Shown here: one piece after another, positions 26,317 to 35,676 of the stretch | How the letters are laid out: each line of letters starts with the position of its first letter | Position numbering within the stretch: position 1 is the stretch's first letter | Assembly: GCA_964487915.1 (NCBI GenBank) | Contig: CAZASN010000005.1 | Location: 56,210 to 120,209, forward strand | Reading direction: 5' to 3' | DNA from: Proruminimicrobium sp964487915 | GTDB taxonomy: Bacteria; Elusimicrobiota; Endomicrobiia; Endomicrobiales; Endomicrobiaceae | DNA: 64,000 bases | Notes under the pieces: generated by a model | What the model was told of the DNA's origin: nothing | Database searches by the model: none | The model's input: only the letters and a program-made list of their open reading frames with translations | Made by a program: the position numbers and the translations under genes

Positions 26317-27420
26317 ATGGCTGGCATAGTTTTGAAGAATGTGTATAAAAGTTACGGCGATGTTAAAATTGTTAAAGATTTTAACTTAGAAGTGCCTGAT
26401 AAAGAATTTTGTATCCTTGTAGGCCCTTCCGGCTGCGGAAAAACGACTACTCTGAGAATGGTTGCAGGACTTGAAGATATTACAGCCGGAGATATTTATA
26501 TAGACGGTATCAGAGTAAACGATATTCCTCCGAAAAACAGAGATATCGCCATGGTATTTCAAAATTATGCTCTATATCCTCATATGACCGTTTATGAAAA
26601 TATGGGTTTTGCTCTTAAGCTTAAAGGTTATGACAGAGCAGAAATAGAAAAAAGGGTAAAAGAAGCGGCAGATATTCTCGGAATAGGACATTTACTGGAC
26701 AGAAAACCGAAACAATTAAGCGGCGGTCAGAGACAAAGAGTCGCAGTCGGAAGAGCTATTGTAAGAAAACCCAAAGTTTTTTTATTTGACGAGCCTCTTT
26801 CAAATCTTGACGCCAAATTAAGAGTTCAGATGAGAGCCGAATTAAAAAAACTACATGAAAGACTTCAGAGCACTATGATATACGTTACTCATGACCAGAC
26901 CGAAGCTATGACAATGGGCGATAAAATATGCGTTATGAAAGACGGCATAATACAACAGGTTGCCGGTCCTTTGGAACTATATAACCAGCCGTCAAATAAA
27001 TTTGTGGCCGGATTTATAGGAAGTCCGCCGATGAATTTTTTTAATGTAGACGTTACGTCAAGCGGCGGCGATATACTTCTTAAAGAAGGAACATTTGACG
27101 TTACGGTTCCGGGTTTTATTAAAGATAAAGTCGCGCCTTATGTAAACAGGAAACTTGTTATGGGCGTAAGACCTGAAGACATATATGATAAATTGTTTGT
27201 AAATCTTAATCATAAAGAAATTAATTCTTTCAGCGCTACGGTTGAAATTGTTGAACCGTTGGGCAGCGAAATATATCTGCATTTTACTACGGGTAAAAAT
27301 ATAATGGTCGCGAAAGTTGATTCAAACAACAAAGCTAAAACCAATCAGATAATAGAATTTGTTTTTGATTTGAAAAAGATACATTTGTTTGATCTTGAAT
27401 CCGGAAAAACTATAGTTTAA
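26317..27420 (+). CDS. ugpC: Sugar ABC transporter ATP-binding protein, UgpC/MsmX family
   Basis: The 367-aa ATPase has Walker A GPSGCGKTT (36-44), Q-loop VFQNYALYPHMTV, signature LSGGQ, Walker B VFLFDEPLSNLDA and the H-loop VTHDQTEAM. A C-terminal MalK-like OB/TOBE domain holds 'MGVRPEDI'. UgpC/MsmX proteins energise uptake of glycerol-3-phosphate or oligosaccharides and often serve several permeases. No permease or binding protein is adjacent, so it is probably such a shared ATPase. The nitroreductase gene begins 10 bases after its stop. Confidence 0.9.
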   Translation: MAGIVLKNVYKSYGDVKIVKDFNLEVPDKEFCILVGPSGCGKTTTLRMVAGLEDITAGDIYIDGIRVNDIPPKNRDIAMVFQNYALYPHMTVYENMGFALKLKGYDRAEIEKRVKEAADILGIGHLLDRKPKQLSGGQRQRVAVGRAIVRKPKVFLFDEPLSNLDAKLRVQMRAELKKLHERLQSTMIYVTHDQTEAMTMGDKICVMKDGIIQQVAGPLELYNQPSNKFVAGFIGSPPMNFFNVDVTSSGGDILLKEGTFDVTVPGFIKDKVAPYVNRKLVMGVRPEDIYDKLFVNLNHKEINSFSATVEIVEPLGSEIYLHFTTGKNIMVAKVDSNNKAKTNQIIEFVFDLKKIHLFDLESGKTIV

Positions 27421-27429
27421 TTAACTGCT

Positions 27430-28011
27430 ATGAATAAAGTTTTATCAGCATTATTCGGGTGTTTAATAGTGAGTTCGTTTGTTTATGCGGACAGTAATCC
27501 CGTTATTCAAAACATTCTTTCAAGAAAAAGCGTCAGACAATATTCGGGGCAGGAAGTTGAAAAAGATAAAATTGACGCTATAATAAGATCCGGAATGGCC
27601 GCTCCCAGCGCCATAAATTTACAGCCTTGGGAAATAGTTCTTGTTACAGATAAAAAAATTTTAAATGAAATAGCAAAGAAACATCCTTATGCCGCATTTA
27701 CAAAAAATGCGGCATTTGCTGTTGTCGTATGCGGCGATTCTAAAAAAAGTCCTGATTTTTGGATTCAGGACTGCTGTGCCGTTTCGGAAAACATTCTTCT
27801 TGCGGCTGAATCTCTAGGATTAGGCGCCGTATGGTGCGCAGTTTATCCTGACAACGAAAGAGTTTTGGCTGTAAGCAAAATTTTAAAATTGCCTGACAAT
27901 GTTATTCCTTTAAATATTATACCGGTAGGCTATCCAAAAGGTGAAAATTTACCTAAACAAAAATACAATCCGTCCAAAATTCATTTAAATGCGTGGACTT
28001 TAAAAAAATAG
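27430..28011 (+). CDS. Nitroreductase family protein with N-terminal signal peptide
   Basis: The 193-aa product is a nitroreductase-fold flavoprotein: SRKSVRQYSGQEV at about 33-45, 'GMAAPSAINLQPWEIVLVTD' and 'AAESLGLGAVWCAVYPD' are the FMN-binding segments. Unlike most family members, it starts with about 20 hydrophobic residues (MNKVLSALFGCLIVSSFVYA) before the normal domain start, and no internal Met could replace that start. It may be exported by Sec or tethered in the membrane. The substrate is unknown. The ribosome site is weak, and the close spacing to the ABC ATPase suggests cotranscription. Confidence 0.82.
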   Translation: MNKVLSALFGCLIVSSFVYADSNPVIQNILSRKSVRQYSGQEVEKDKIDAIIRSGMAAPSAINLQPWEIVLVTDKKILNEIAKKHPYAAFTKNAAFAVVVCGDSKKSPDFWIQDCCAVSENILLAAESLGLGAVWCAVYPDNERVLAVSKILKLPDNVIPLNIIPVGYPKGENLPKQKYNPSKIHLNAWTLKK

Positions 28012-28063
28012 CCGCCGTTTTAAACCTAAAATAATTGCGGCATTTAAATTATAAGGAGTTTAT

Positions 28064-28963
28064 GTGGCTGATACCAAAACAAATTTATCTGAATATTTAA
28101 AAAAATCTGCCGATTACGTTAATTCAAATCTGAAAAATTTTTTACCCAAAGACAACTCGGTTATATCAAAAGCTATGAGATATTCCGTTATGGCCGGCGG
28201 AAAACGTTTAAGACCGGTTTTTGTTATTTTGGGCGCAGAAATTTTCGGATTAAAAAAAGAAAAAGTCGTAGCGGCGGCATGCGCTGTTGAATATATCCAC
28301 ACTTATTCTCTTATACATGACGATTTGCCGGCAATGGATAATGACGATTTAAGAAGAGGGAAACCGACCAGCCATAAAAAATTCGGAGAAGCGGCCGCGA
28401 TACTTGCCGGAGACGCATTATTAACAGAATCGTTTAATTTGCTTGCCGGCGTTGATGTTCCCGGCGACAGGATCGTTAAAACAGTAAAATTATTTTCGGA
28501 ATATTCCGGATACAAAGGAATGATTGCCGGTCAGGCCGAAGATACAATTGAAGCTGGCAAATGGAATACAAAAAATATATCATTATGTAAGAAGAAATTG
28601 GAATTTATACACATAAATAAAACATCAGCTCTTATTAAGGCAAGTTTGTTGGCGGGAGCCGTTTTGGCGGGCGCGAAAAACGCGGATTTAAAATTACTTG
28701 AAAAATATGCGCACAATATAGGGCTTGCTTTCCAGATAGCCGATGACATACTGGACGTATATGCCGATAAAAAACTTCTCGGCAAAAACGGAAGCGATGA
28801 AAATAACGACAAGCTTACTTATTTGTCTTTATACGGCAAAGAAAAATCCGAAAAGAAAGCAAAAGCTCTTATAAATGAAGCAAAAAAAACCGTTGCAAAA
28901 TTTACGACAAGAAAAGAAATTCTTGAAAAACTGGCAGATTATATGATTGACAGGAAGTATTAG
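28064..28963 (+). CDS. ispA: Polyprenyl (farnesyl/geranylgeranyl) diphosphate synthase
   Basis: This enzyme condenses isopentenyl diphosphate with allylic diphosphates to feed quinone, undecaprenyl and other isoprenoid pathways. The 299-aa protein has the first aspartate motif D86-D-L-P-A-M-D92 followed by RRGKPT, and the second D227-D-I-L-D231. Product length cannot be read safely. The start is GTG 28064 with AAGGAG 7 bases upstream. An ATG two bases earlier is in another frame and is not used. dxs follows 8 bases later, so two isoprenoid genes form one unit. Confidence 0.93.
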   Translation: MADTKTNLSEYLKKSADYVNSNLKNFLPKDNSVISKAMRYSVMAGGKRLRPVFVILGAEIFGLKKEKVVAAACAVEYIHTYSLIHDDLPAMDNDDLRRGKPTSHKKFGEAAAILAGDALLTESFNLLAGVDVPGDRIVKTVKLFSEYSGYKGMIAGQAEDTIEAGKWNTKNISLCKKKLEFIHINKTSALIKASLLAGAVLAGAKNADLKLLEKYAHNIGLAFQIADDILDVYADKKLLGKNGSDENNDKLTYLSLYGKEKSEKKAKALINEAKKTVAKFTTRKEILEKLADYMIDRKY

Positions 28964-28971
28964 AGGATAAA

Positions 28972-30837
28972 ATGGCGATTTTAGAAAAAATTGAAAAACC
29001 AAGCGATTTAAAAATAATAAAAAAAGAACTTTTGCCTCAGCTTGCTCAGGAAGTAAGAGACGAAATAATAAGAGTCGTTTCAAATAACGGCGGGCATCTT
29101 GCTTCAAGTCTTGGAGTCGTAGAACTTACAATAGCTCTGCATTACTCCTTCAATCTTCCTAAAGATAAGCTGATATGGGATGTGGGACATCAGGCTTACG
29201 CTCATAAACTGCTTACCGGAAGACGAGACCGTTTTGATACTTTAAGACAGCTTGGCGGTATCAGCGGATTTCCAAAAATATCAGAATCCGAATATGACGC
29301 TTTCGGAGCCGGACATTCTTCTGTTGCAATTTCAGCAGGGCTCGGTTATGCCACTGCAAGAGATTTAAATAATGAAAATTATAAAGTTGTGTCAATAATA
29401 GGCGACGGTTCAATGACGGGAGGCCTTGCTTCGGAGGGCTTGCAGAACGCCGGTCATCTTGATAAAGACATGCTTGTTGTTCTTAACGACAATCAAATGT
29501 TTATTTCCGAAAGAGTAGGCGCTTTGGCAGGTTATCTTGCCAAACTTTTGACTGCCGGTACTTTTAAAAAACTTGAAGAGAGAGTTAAAAAATTCACTTC
29601 AAGAATAAAATTCTGGGGTTTCAGCGTAATGAAGATAGTCAACAGAGTAAAAGTTATGCTTTTTCCCGGAATGTTATTTGAAGAAATGGGCTTTGCCTAT
29701 TTCGGTCCTATAGACGGGCATAATATAAACTCGCTTATAGACGTTATAGGAAAAATTAAAAATTTAAACGGTCCTGTTTTGCTTCACGTAGTTACCAAAA
29801 AAGGAAAAGGTTATAAACCGGCTGAAGATGATCCTACAAAATTTCACGGCATAGGCCCTTTTAATATCATAACCGGAGAAACGACAGGCGGCAAAAAAAT
29901 AAGCTATACGGAAGTATTTTCTGATGCGATTGTAAAACTTGCAAAAGAAGACGATAAAATAGTTGCGATAACCGCGGCTATGCCCGAAGGCACAGGACTT
30001 TCAAAATTTGCAAAAGAATATCCCGATAGATTTTTCGACGTAGGCATAGCCGAATCACATGCCGTGACTTTTGCAGCCGGACTTGCCGCAGGCGGGTTAA
30101 AACCGGTATGCGCGGTTTATTCCACTTTTATGCAAAGAGGCCTTGATAATATAATTCATGATGTGGCATTGCAGAATCTTCCCGTCGTAATGATTCTTGA
30201 CAGGGCAGGGCTCGTAGGAGAGGACGGCGGAACCCATCACGGAGTATTTGATTTATCATATCTTAAAGCAATACCAAATCTTACAATAATGTCGCCGGCG
30301 AACGAAAATGAACTTCAGGATATGTTAAAAACCGCTCTTTCTTTAAAAAGACCAAGCGTTATAAGATATCCCAGAGGAGGAAGCGGATTGCCTGTCAACC
30401 CTCAGAAAGATTTTGAAATTATTCCGGCAGGAAAAGCAAAACTTGAAAAAACCGGAAGCGATGTCTGTTTTGTGGCTATCGGCAATCCTGTAAGCGAATG
30501 CATAAAAGCGGCGGATAATCTTGCTTCAAAAAATATAAAAGCGGCTGTAGTCAATATGAGATTTTTAAAACCTTTTGACGAAGCGATTCTTAAAAATATA
30601 ATAAAAACAACAGATGTTATAATTACCGTTGAAGAAAATGCTTTAACCGGCGGTATGGGAGAATCCGTTAAAGCCGTTTTGTCAGGCACAGACGCAAAAA
30701 TATACGGCATAGGACTGCCGGATTCTTTTGCCGAGCACGGAGCCCAGAATCTTTTAAGGGAAAAATACGGACTTACCGCAAATAAACTTGAAGAATTTGT
30801 CTTGAAATTGTTAAAAAAAGAACAAAATCTGATATGA
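28972..30837 (+). CDS. dxs: 1-deoxy-D-xylulose-5-phosphate synthase
   Basis: DXS makes DXP from pyruvate and glyceraldehyde-3-phosphate, the first step of the MEP isoprenoid pathway, using thiamine diphosphate. The 621-aa length is standard. The N-terminal catalytic His region is GGHLASSLG, and the ThDP motif starts GDGSMTGG at residue 144. The pyrimidine-domain block is MILDRAGLVGEDGGTHHG, and the transketolase C-terminal domain is complete. It is preceded by ispA and overlaps tlyA by 4 bases, an arrangement seen in many bacteria (ispA-dxs-tlyA). Confidence 0.96.
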   Translation: MAILEKIEKPSDLKIIKKELLPQLAQEVRDEIIRVVSNNGGHLASSLGVVELTIALHYSFNLPKDKLIWDVGHQAYAHKLLTGRRDRFDTLRQLGGISGFPKISESEYDAFGAGHSSVAISAGLGYATARDLNNENYKVVSIIGDGSMTGGLASEGLQNAGHLDKDMLVVLNDNQMFISERVGALAGYLAKLLTAGTFKKLEERVKKFTSRIKFWGFSVMKIVNRVKVMLFPGMLFEEMGFAYFGPIDGHNINSLIDVIGKIKNLNGPVLLHVVTKKGKGYKPAEDDPTKFHGIGPFNIITGETTGGKKISYTEVFSDAIVKLAKEDDKIVAITAAMPEGTGLSKFAKEYPDRFFDVGIAESHAVTFAAGLAAGGLKPVCAVYSTFMQRGLDNIIHDVALQNLPVVMILDRAGLVGEDGGTHHGVFDLSYLKAIPNLTIMSPANENELQDMLKTALSLKRPSVIRYPRGGSGLPVNPQKDFEIIPAGKAKLEKTGSDVCFVAIGNPVSECIKAADNLASKNIKAAVVNMRFLKPFDEAILKNIIKTTDVIITVEENALTGGMGESVKAVLSGTDAKIYGIGLPDSFAEHGAQNLLREKYGLTANKLEEFVLKLLKKEQNLI

Positions 30838-31562
30838 AGAAAAGACTTGATATTTTGATGTTTGAGAAGGGACTTGCCGAAACAAGATCAAAAGCACAGA
30901 GCCTTATAATGGCAGGAAGCGTATATATAGACGGACAACAGATAACAAAAGCCGGCACTCCTTTTTCCGAAGATACAATAATTGAAGTAGAAAAACAAAA
31001 TCCTTATGTTTCAAGAGGCGGATTAAAACTTGAATCCGTAATAGATTTTTTTAAAACTGATTTTAGATATAAAATATGCGCGGACATAGGAGCGTCAACC
31101 GGCGGTTTTACGGATTGTATGCTTCAGCACGGCGCAAAAAAAGTTTATGCCATTGACGTGGGAACGGCGCAGCTTCATTATAAACTCAGAAATGACAGCC
31201 GCGTTGTAAATATTGAAAACGTAAATTTCAGATACTTTGACAAATCTTTAATTAAAGACGAAATTGACATTGCGACTATTGACGTATCTTTTATATCTCT
31301 TGATAAAATTATCCCTAAAGCAGTTGAAATAATAAAACCGGACGGAGTTATTATAGCCATGATCAAACCGCAGTTTGAATTAAATCCCGCAGAAGTAAAA
31401 AAGGGTGTTGTCAGGGATGAAAATCTCAGGCTTAAAGCCATAAATAAAATTAAATATTTTGCAGCTCAAACAGGTTTATATCCGCAAAAAGAAGCAGATT
31501 CTGCAGTCAAAGGACCAAAGGGAAATATAGAACATTTCATATTGTTCGGCAGGCAGTTATGA
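30834..31562 (+). CDS. tlyA: TlyA family rRNA 2'-O-methyltransferase (S4 + FtsJ domains)
   Basis: The 242-aa protein has an N-terminal S4 RNA-binding domain (about 1-60: RLDILMFEKGLAETRSKAQSLI) and a FtsJ-like Rossmann methyltransferase. The SAM motif is ADIGASTGGFTD, followed by 'YAIDVGTAQLHYKLR' and 'IDVSFISLDKI'. TlyA 2'-O-methylates cytidines in 16S and/or 23S rRNA and affects capreomycin sensitivity. It is also annotated as hemolysin A, but the toxin role is doubtful. It overlaps dxs by 4 bases and the next radical SAM gene by 4 bases. Confidence 0.93.
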   Translation: MKKRLDILMFEKGLAETRSKAQSLIMAGSVYIDGQQITKAGTPFSEDTIIEVEKQNPYVSRGGLKLESVIDFFKTDFRYKICADIGASTGGFTDCMLQHGAKKVYAIDVGTAQLHYKLRNDSRVVNIENVNFRYFDKSLIKDEIDIATIDVSFISLDKIIPKAVEIIKPDGVIIAMIKPQFELNPAEVKKGVVRDENLRLKAINKIKYFAAQTGLYPQKEADSAVKGPKGNIEHFILFGRQL

Positions 31563-33205
31563 AAATCAGCTGTATATATATTCTCAGCCGTCTGGATCCT
31601 AACGTTAATACCGAGGAATCAAGCGCGAATTCCGGTAAAAAAATCAGGGCTTCGGTTCTTCCTCTGGGTATTTCTTATATAGCATCCGTATTAAAGCAGT
31701 CAGGCCACGACGTTAGTATATTCCCTTTTTTTGAAACATCGGATTTAAATAAATTTGCAGATGAAGTTAAAAACAGCGATTTTTTTTGTTTATCCGTTAC
31801 ATCTTATGACTGTTGGAATCTGGCAAAAAAACTAATATCAAAATTAAAATATCATTTTCCGGATAAAAAAATAATAGCCGGAGGAATTTTTGTCACATTG
31901 TCTCCGGAAGAAATCATTGAAAATAAAAATATTGACGCCGTATGCGTAGGCGACGGTGAAAAAGCGTTGCTTGAATATGCTGAGGCTATAAGACAAAACA
32001 TTTTTAACAAAAAAATAGACAATCTTTTTATAAGACAACCGGACGGAAACGTATTAAAATGCGATAAAATAAGTTTTATTGAAGATATAGACTCTCTGCC
32101 TTTTATAGACAGGCATATGTGGGACAGATGGATTTTTGACACGGTTCAGCATAAAGTTCTTGCAGAAAGGGGATGTCCCTACAGATGCGTTTTTTGCGCA
32201 AATAACAGGCTTGGACAGATTTGCTCGGGCAATTATCTCAGATACAGAAATATCAATTCCATAATATCCGAGTTTGAATATATACTTAAAGAATATCCGC
32301 AGACAGAATCTTTTATGCTTTATGCCGAAAATATCGCTTCCGATAACGAGCGTTTTTTTAAATTATGCGTTGCTCTTAAAGAATTTAATTTAAAAACAGG
32401 TAAAAATATAAATTATACGATAATACTGAATGTTACCAAGAATTTTGTAAAAAACAATAAAATTTTTGATGCAATGAAAGAAGCTAATATAAAATGGGTC
32501 ATGTTCGGTTTTGAAACTGCTTCAAAAGAAATAAGAAATAAACTAAACAGACCTTTCTACGATAACAGGGATATTCTAAAATTTTGCAGGCAGATGCAGA
32601 AAAGAAATATTCATACCACTGTTTACGCAATGTACTGTTATCCTTACGAAACAGCCGAAACATACAGCCATACCGTAAAATGGCTGAAATTTTTTAAGCC
32701 CGACGCCATAGGCTGGTTTTGGATGGAGCCGCAGAAAGGAACGGAACTATATAACCGTTTTTTTGTAAGAAAAGAAGAAAAATATAATAAGAGTTTATTA
32801 TTTAAAATTTCCGACAAATGGCGTTTTATAACTTTTAAATTCAGAGTATATATATATTATAAAACTTTTATTGAAACGTTGTTTTTATCTCTGGAACAAT
32901 TCGGAATAGGGGAACAAATTTTTTCTTTATGGCGAATGACGAATATATCAAAAAGAAAAAAACTTGAAGAATACAAAAATGAGGCAAAAAAACAGTTTGA
33001 TCTGAAAAATTTTGAAAAAGCCGTAAAATATTTAAATAAAATAGAATCATTGGGAGATTCCTGGATTTTTGCCGACAGAGCGTTTGCAAATTTTAAGCTC
33101 GGCAAAAAACAAGAAGCCATAAAAGACATAAATACCGCTTTAAAGCTTGAAAAAGATAATAAAAATTATCATAATTTAAGAAATGAAATCATAAAATATA
33201 AATAA
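31559..33205 (+). CDS. B12-binding-domain radical SAM protein with C-terminal TPR
   Basis: The 548-aa product has an N-terminal cobalamin-binding-like Rossmann domain ('LPLGISYIASVLKQSGHDVSIFPF', 'IIAGGIFVTLSPEEI') and a radical SAM core with C206-x3-C210-x2-C213 (CPYRCVFCANN). A short tetratricopeptide segment lies at about 478-545. Class B radical SAM enzymes of this layout methylate unactivated carbons or rearrange lipids and peptides. The B12-binding His motif is not clearly present, so cobalamin use is uncertain. It overlaps tlyA by 4 bases and leuS follows 18 bases later. Confidence 0.82.
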   Translation: MKISCIYILSRLDPNVNTEESSANSGKKIRASVLPLGISYIASVLKQSGHDVSIFPFFETSDLNKFADEVKNSDFFCLSVTSYDCWNLAKKLISKLKYHFPDKKIIAGGIFVTLSPEEIIENKNIDAVCVGDGEKALLEYAEAIRQNIFNKKIDNLFIRQPDGNVLKCDKISFIEDIDSLPFIDRHMWDRWIFDTVQHKVLAERGCPYRCVFCANNRLGQICSGNYLRYRNINSIISEFEYILKEYPQTESFMLYAENIASDNERFFKLCVALKEFNLKTGKNINYTIILNVTKNFVKNNKIFDAMKEANIKWVMFGFETASKEIRNKLNRPFYDNRDILKFCRQMQKRNIHTTVYAMYCYPYETAETYSHTVKWLKFFKPDAIGWFWMEPQKGTELYNRFFVRKEEKYNKSLLFKISDKWRFITFKFRVYIYYKTFIETLFLSLEQFGIGEQIFSLWRMTNISKRKKLEEYKNEAKKQFDLKNFEKAVKYLNKIESLGDSWIFADRAFANFKLGKKQEAIKDINTALKLEKDNKNYHNLRNEIIKYK

Positions 33206-33223
33206 ATCAAAAAGGATATAAAA

Positions 33224-35662
33224 ATGGCAGACTACATTGTTAATGAAATTGAAAAAAAATGGCAAAAGATTTGGAAAGACAACAAAGTTTTTCATGCCGT
33301 AAAAGATTCGGCTAAAGAAAAATATTATCTTTTGGTAATGTTCCCGTATCCTTCGGGCAAACTCCATATGGGACACGTCAGAAATTACAGCATAGGAGAC
33401 GTTTTTGCAAGATTTAACAGAATGCAAGGCAAGAACGTAATCCATCCCATAGGCTGGGATTCGTTCGGGCTTCCTGCGGAAAACGCCGCAATAAAGCACA
33501 ACATACATCCTAAAAAATGGACTAAAGAAAATATAGCGCATATGGGCGAACAGCTCAAAATGCTCGGCATCTCTTACGACTGGGACAGAGAAATAGCGAC
33601 ATGCGATCCGGAATATTACAAATGGAACCAGTGGTTCTTTATCCAGATGTATAAAAAGGGGCTTGTATTCAGAAAATCGGCAAACGTAAACTGGTGTCCT
33701 TCATGTAAAACTGTTCTTGCAAACGAACAGGTTAACCAGGGCAAATGCTGGAGATGCGACAGTACTGTGGAGCAGAAAGAGCTTATACAGTGGTTTATAA
33801 AAATAACTGATTATGCAGATGAACTGCTTGACGGTCATGAAGAACTTGCCGGCTGGCCCGAACAGGTTTTGTCAATGCAGAAAAACTGGATAGGCAAATC
33901 ATACGGCGCAGAAATGGATTTTGCGATTGCAGGTTCGGATAAAAAACTCAAAATATTTACAACAAGACCCGATACCGTATTCGGAGTCACTTTTATGGTT
34001 GTTTCTCCGGAGCATTCAATAATAAAAGAATTTAAAGATAAGATAAAAAACATAAAAGAAGTTGAAGAATACGTTGTAAAAAGCGCAAGCAAATCAAATA
34101 TAGAAAGATCTTCCGGCAAAGAAAAAACAGGCGTAAAACTTGAAGGCATATACGCAGTTAATCCGGCCACAGGCAAAAATATTCCGATATTTACGGCAGA
34201 TTACGTTTTGACGGGATACGGAACGGGCGCCATTATGGCAGTTCCCGCTCATGACCAGAGAGACTGGGATTTTGCAAAAAAATACGGAATTGAAATAACT
34301 GAAGTCATTAAAGGCGAAAATTCAGATATTACAAAATCAGCTTTTGAAGAAGAAGGAGTTATAGTAAATTCGGGAGAGTTTAACGGGATAAAATCAACAG
34401 ATGCGATAGATAAAATATCTTTATGGGTAGAAGAAAAAGGATTCGGAAAAAGAACTACAAACTTTAAACTCAGAGAATGGCTCATTTCAAGACAAAGATA
34501 CTGGGGAACTCCTATTCCTATGATACATTGTCCTAAATGCGGTATAGTTCCGGTTGATGAAAAAGAACTGCCGGTAACTCTTCCCGAAAACATTAAATTT
34601 ACCGATGACGGAAAATCTCCGCTTCAGGGATGCGATGAATTCGTAAATACAAAATGCCCTCTATGCGGCGGTCCTGCCAAAAGAGAAACCGATACCATGG
34701 ACACATTTGTAGATTCATCGTGGTATTATGCAAGATATACCGATCCAAGAAACGATAAAAAACCTTTTGAATCCGATATTACAAATTACTGGCTGCCGGT
34801 AGACCAGTATGTCGGCGGAATAGAACATGCATGTATGCATCTTATCTATTCAAGGTTCTGGCATAAAATAATGAGAGATCTCGGGCTTGTAAATACAAAT
34901 GAGCCGTTTAAAAATCTTTTGACACAGGGCATGGTTACGCTCGGCGGAAGCGCAATGTCAAAATCAAAAGGAAATATCGTAAGCCCCGATGAAATAATAG
35001 AAAAATACGGAGCGGATACGGCAAGACTTTTCATACTGTTTGCGGCGCCTCCGGAAAAACAGCTTGACTGGTCAGACGACGGATTGGAAGGCTGCTGGAG
35101 ATTTATAAACAGAGTATGGAGACTTCAGGAACTTGTAAAAACAAAATCGGACATTCCTGCAACTGCTGAAGCTAAAGAAGCTTTGTTGAGAAGCATGCAC
35201 TTATGCATTAAAAAAGTAACTGAAGACATCGGTAAAGAACATCAGTTCAATACCGCCATATCGTCCGTTATGGAGCTTGTAAACGCGATGTATGTTTACA
35301 AATACCACGGAAATGACGAAGGATTATCATTAAAAGTTTATGAAACGATAGTTCTTCTTCTTGCACCTTTTACTCCGCATCTTTGCGAAGAAATATGGAG
35401 TCTTCTCGGCAATAAAGAATTCGTTTCGGCGGCACAATGGCCGAAATACGAAGAAAAATATATAAAACAGGATACCGTTGAAGTTCCGGTTCAGGTTAAC
35501 GGCAAACTAAGAGGGAAAATTTTTATAAACGTTTCTTCAAACGAACAGGAAATAAAAGATTTCGTAATAAACGATGAAAAAATAAAACCTGTTCTTGAAG
35601 GCAGACAAATAGTTAAATTCATTTATGTGCAGAATAAAATAATAAATATAGTGGTTAAATAA
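33224..35662 (+). CDS. leuS: Leucyl-tRNA synthetase
   Basis: LeuRS charges tRNA-Leu. The 812-aa protein has the class I HIGH-like motif H48-M-G-H51 in PYPSGKLHMGHVRN. A CP1 editing domain follows with 'TTRPDTVFGVTFMVVSPEH' and 'YGTGAIMAVPAHDQRDWDFA', then a zinc-like knuckle 'CPKCG...CPLCGG', the KMSKS loop as AMSKSKGN at about 578-585, the anticodon-binding helices and a C-terminal domain ending in VVK. It is a little shorter than the E. coli enzyme (860). The gene starts the leuS-lptE-holA cluster, the same order as in E. coli. Confidence 0.97.
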   Translation: MADYIVNEIEKKWQKIWKDNKVFHAVKDSAKEKYYLLVMFPYPSGKLHMGHVRNYSIGDVFARFNRMQGKNVIHPIGWDSFGLPAENAAIKHNIHPKKWTKENIAHMGEQLKMLGISYDWDREIATCDPEYYKWNQWFFIQMYKKGLVFRKSANVNWCPSCKTVLANEQVNQGKCWRCDSTVEQKELIQWFIKITDYADELLDGHEELAGWPEQVLSMQKNWIGKSYGAEMDFAIAGSDKKLKIFTTRPDTVFGVTFMVVSPEHSIIKEFKDKIKNIKEVEEYVVKSASKSNIERSSGKEKTGVKLEGIYAVNPATGKNIPIFTADYVLTGYGTGAIMAVPAHDQRDWDFAKKYGIEITEVIKGENSDITKSAFEEEGVIVNSGEFNGIKSTDAIDKISLWVEEKGFGKRTTNFKLREWLISRQRYWGTPIPMIHCPKCGIVPVDEKELPVTLPENIKFTDDGKSPLQGCDEFVNTKCPLCGGPAKRETDTMDTFVDSSWYYARYTDPRNDKKPFESDITNYWLPVDQYVGGIEHACMHLIYSRFWHKIMRDLGLVNTNEPFKNLLTQGMVTLGGSAMSKSKGNIVSPDEIIEKYGADTARLFILFAAPPEKQLDWSDDGLEGCWRFINRVWRLQELVKTKSDIPATAEAKEALLRSMHLCIKKVTEDIGKEHQFNTAISSVMELVNAMYVYKYHGNDEGLSLKVYETIVLLLAPFTPHLCEEIWSLLGNKEFVSAAQWPKYEEKYIKQDTVEVPVQVNGKLRGKIFINVSSNEQEIKDFVINDEKIKPVLEGRQIVKFIYVQNKIINIVVK

Positions 35663-35676
35663 AACCGGAGGGGAAA

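Noticed and set aside
28012..28050. gccgc...gcggc hairpin after the nitroreductase gene as a terminator
   Set aside because: The stem has only 5 bp with a loop of about 20 bases and no T run, and ispA follows on the same strand.
30834..31562. Hemolysin (toxin) function for the TlyA gene
   Set aside because: The S4 plus FtsJ domains and position after dxs fit an rRNA methyltransferase; the hemolysin label is historical.
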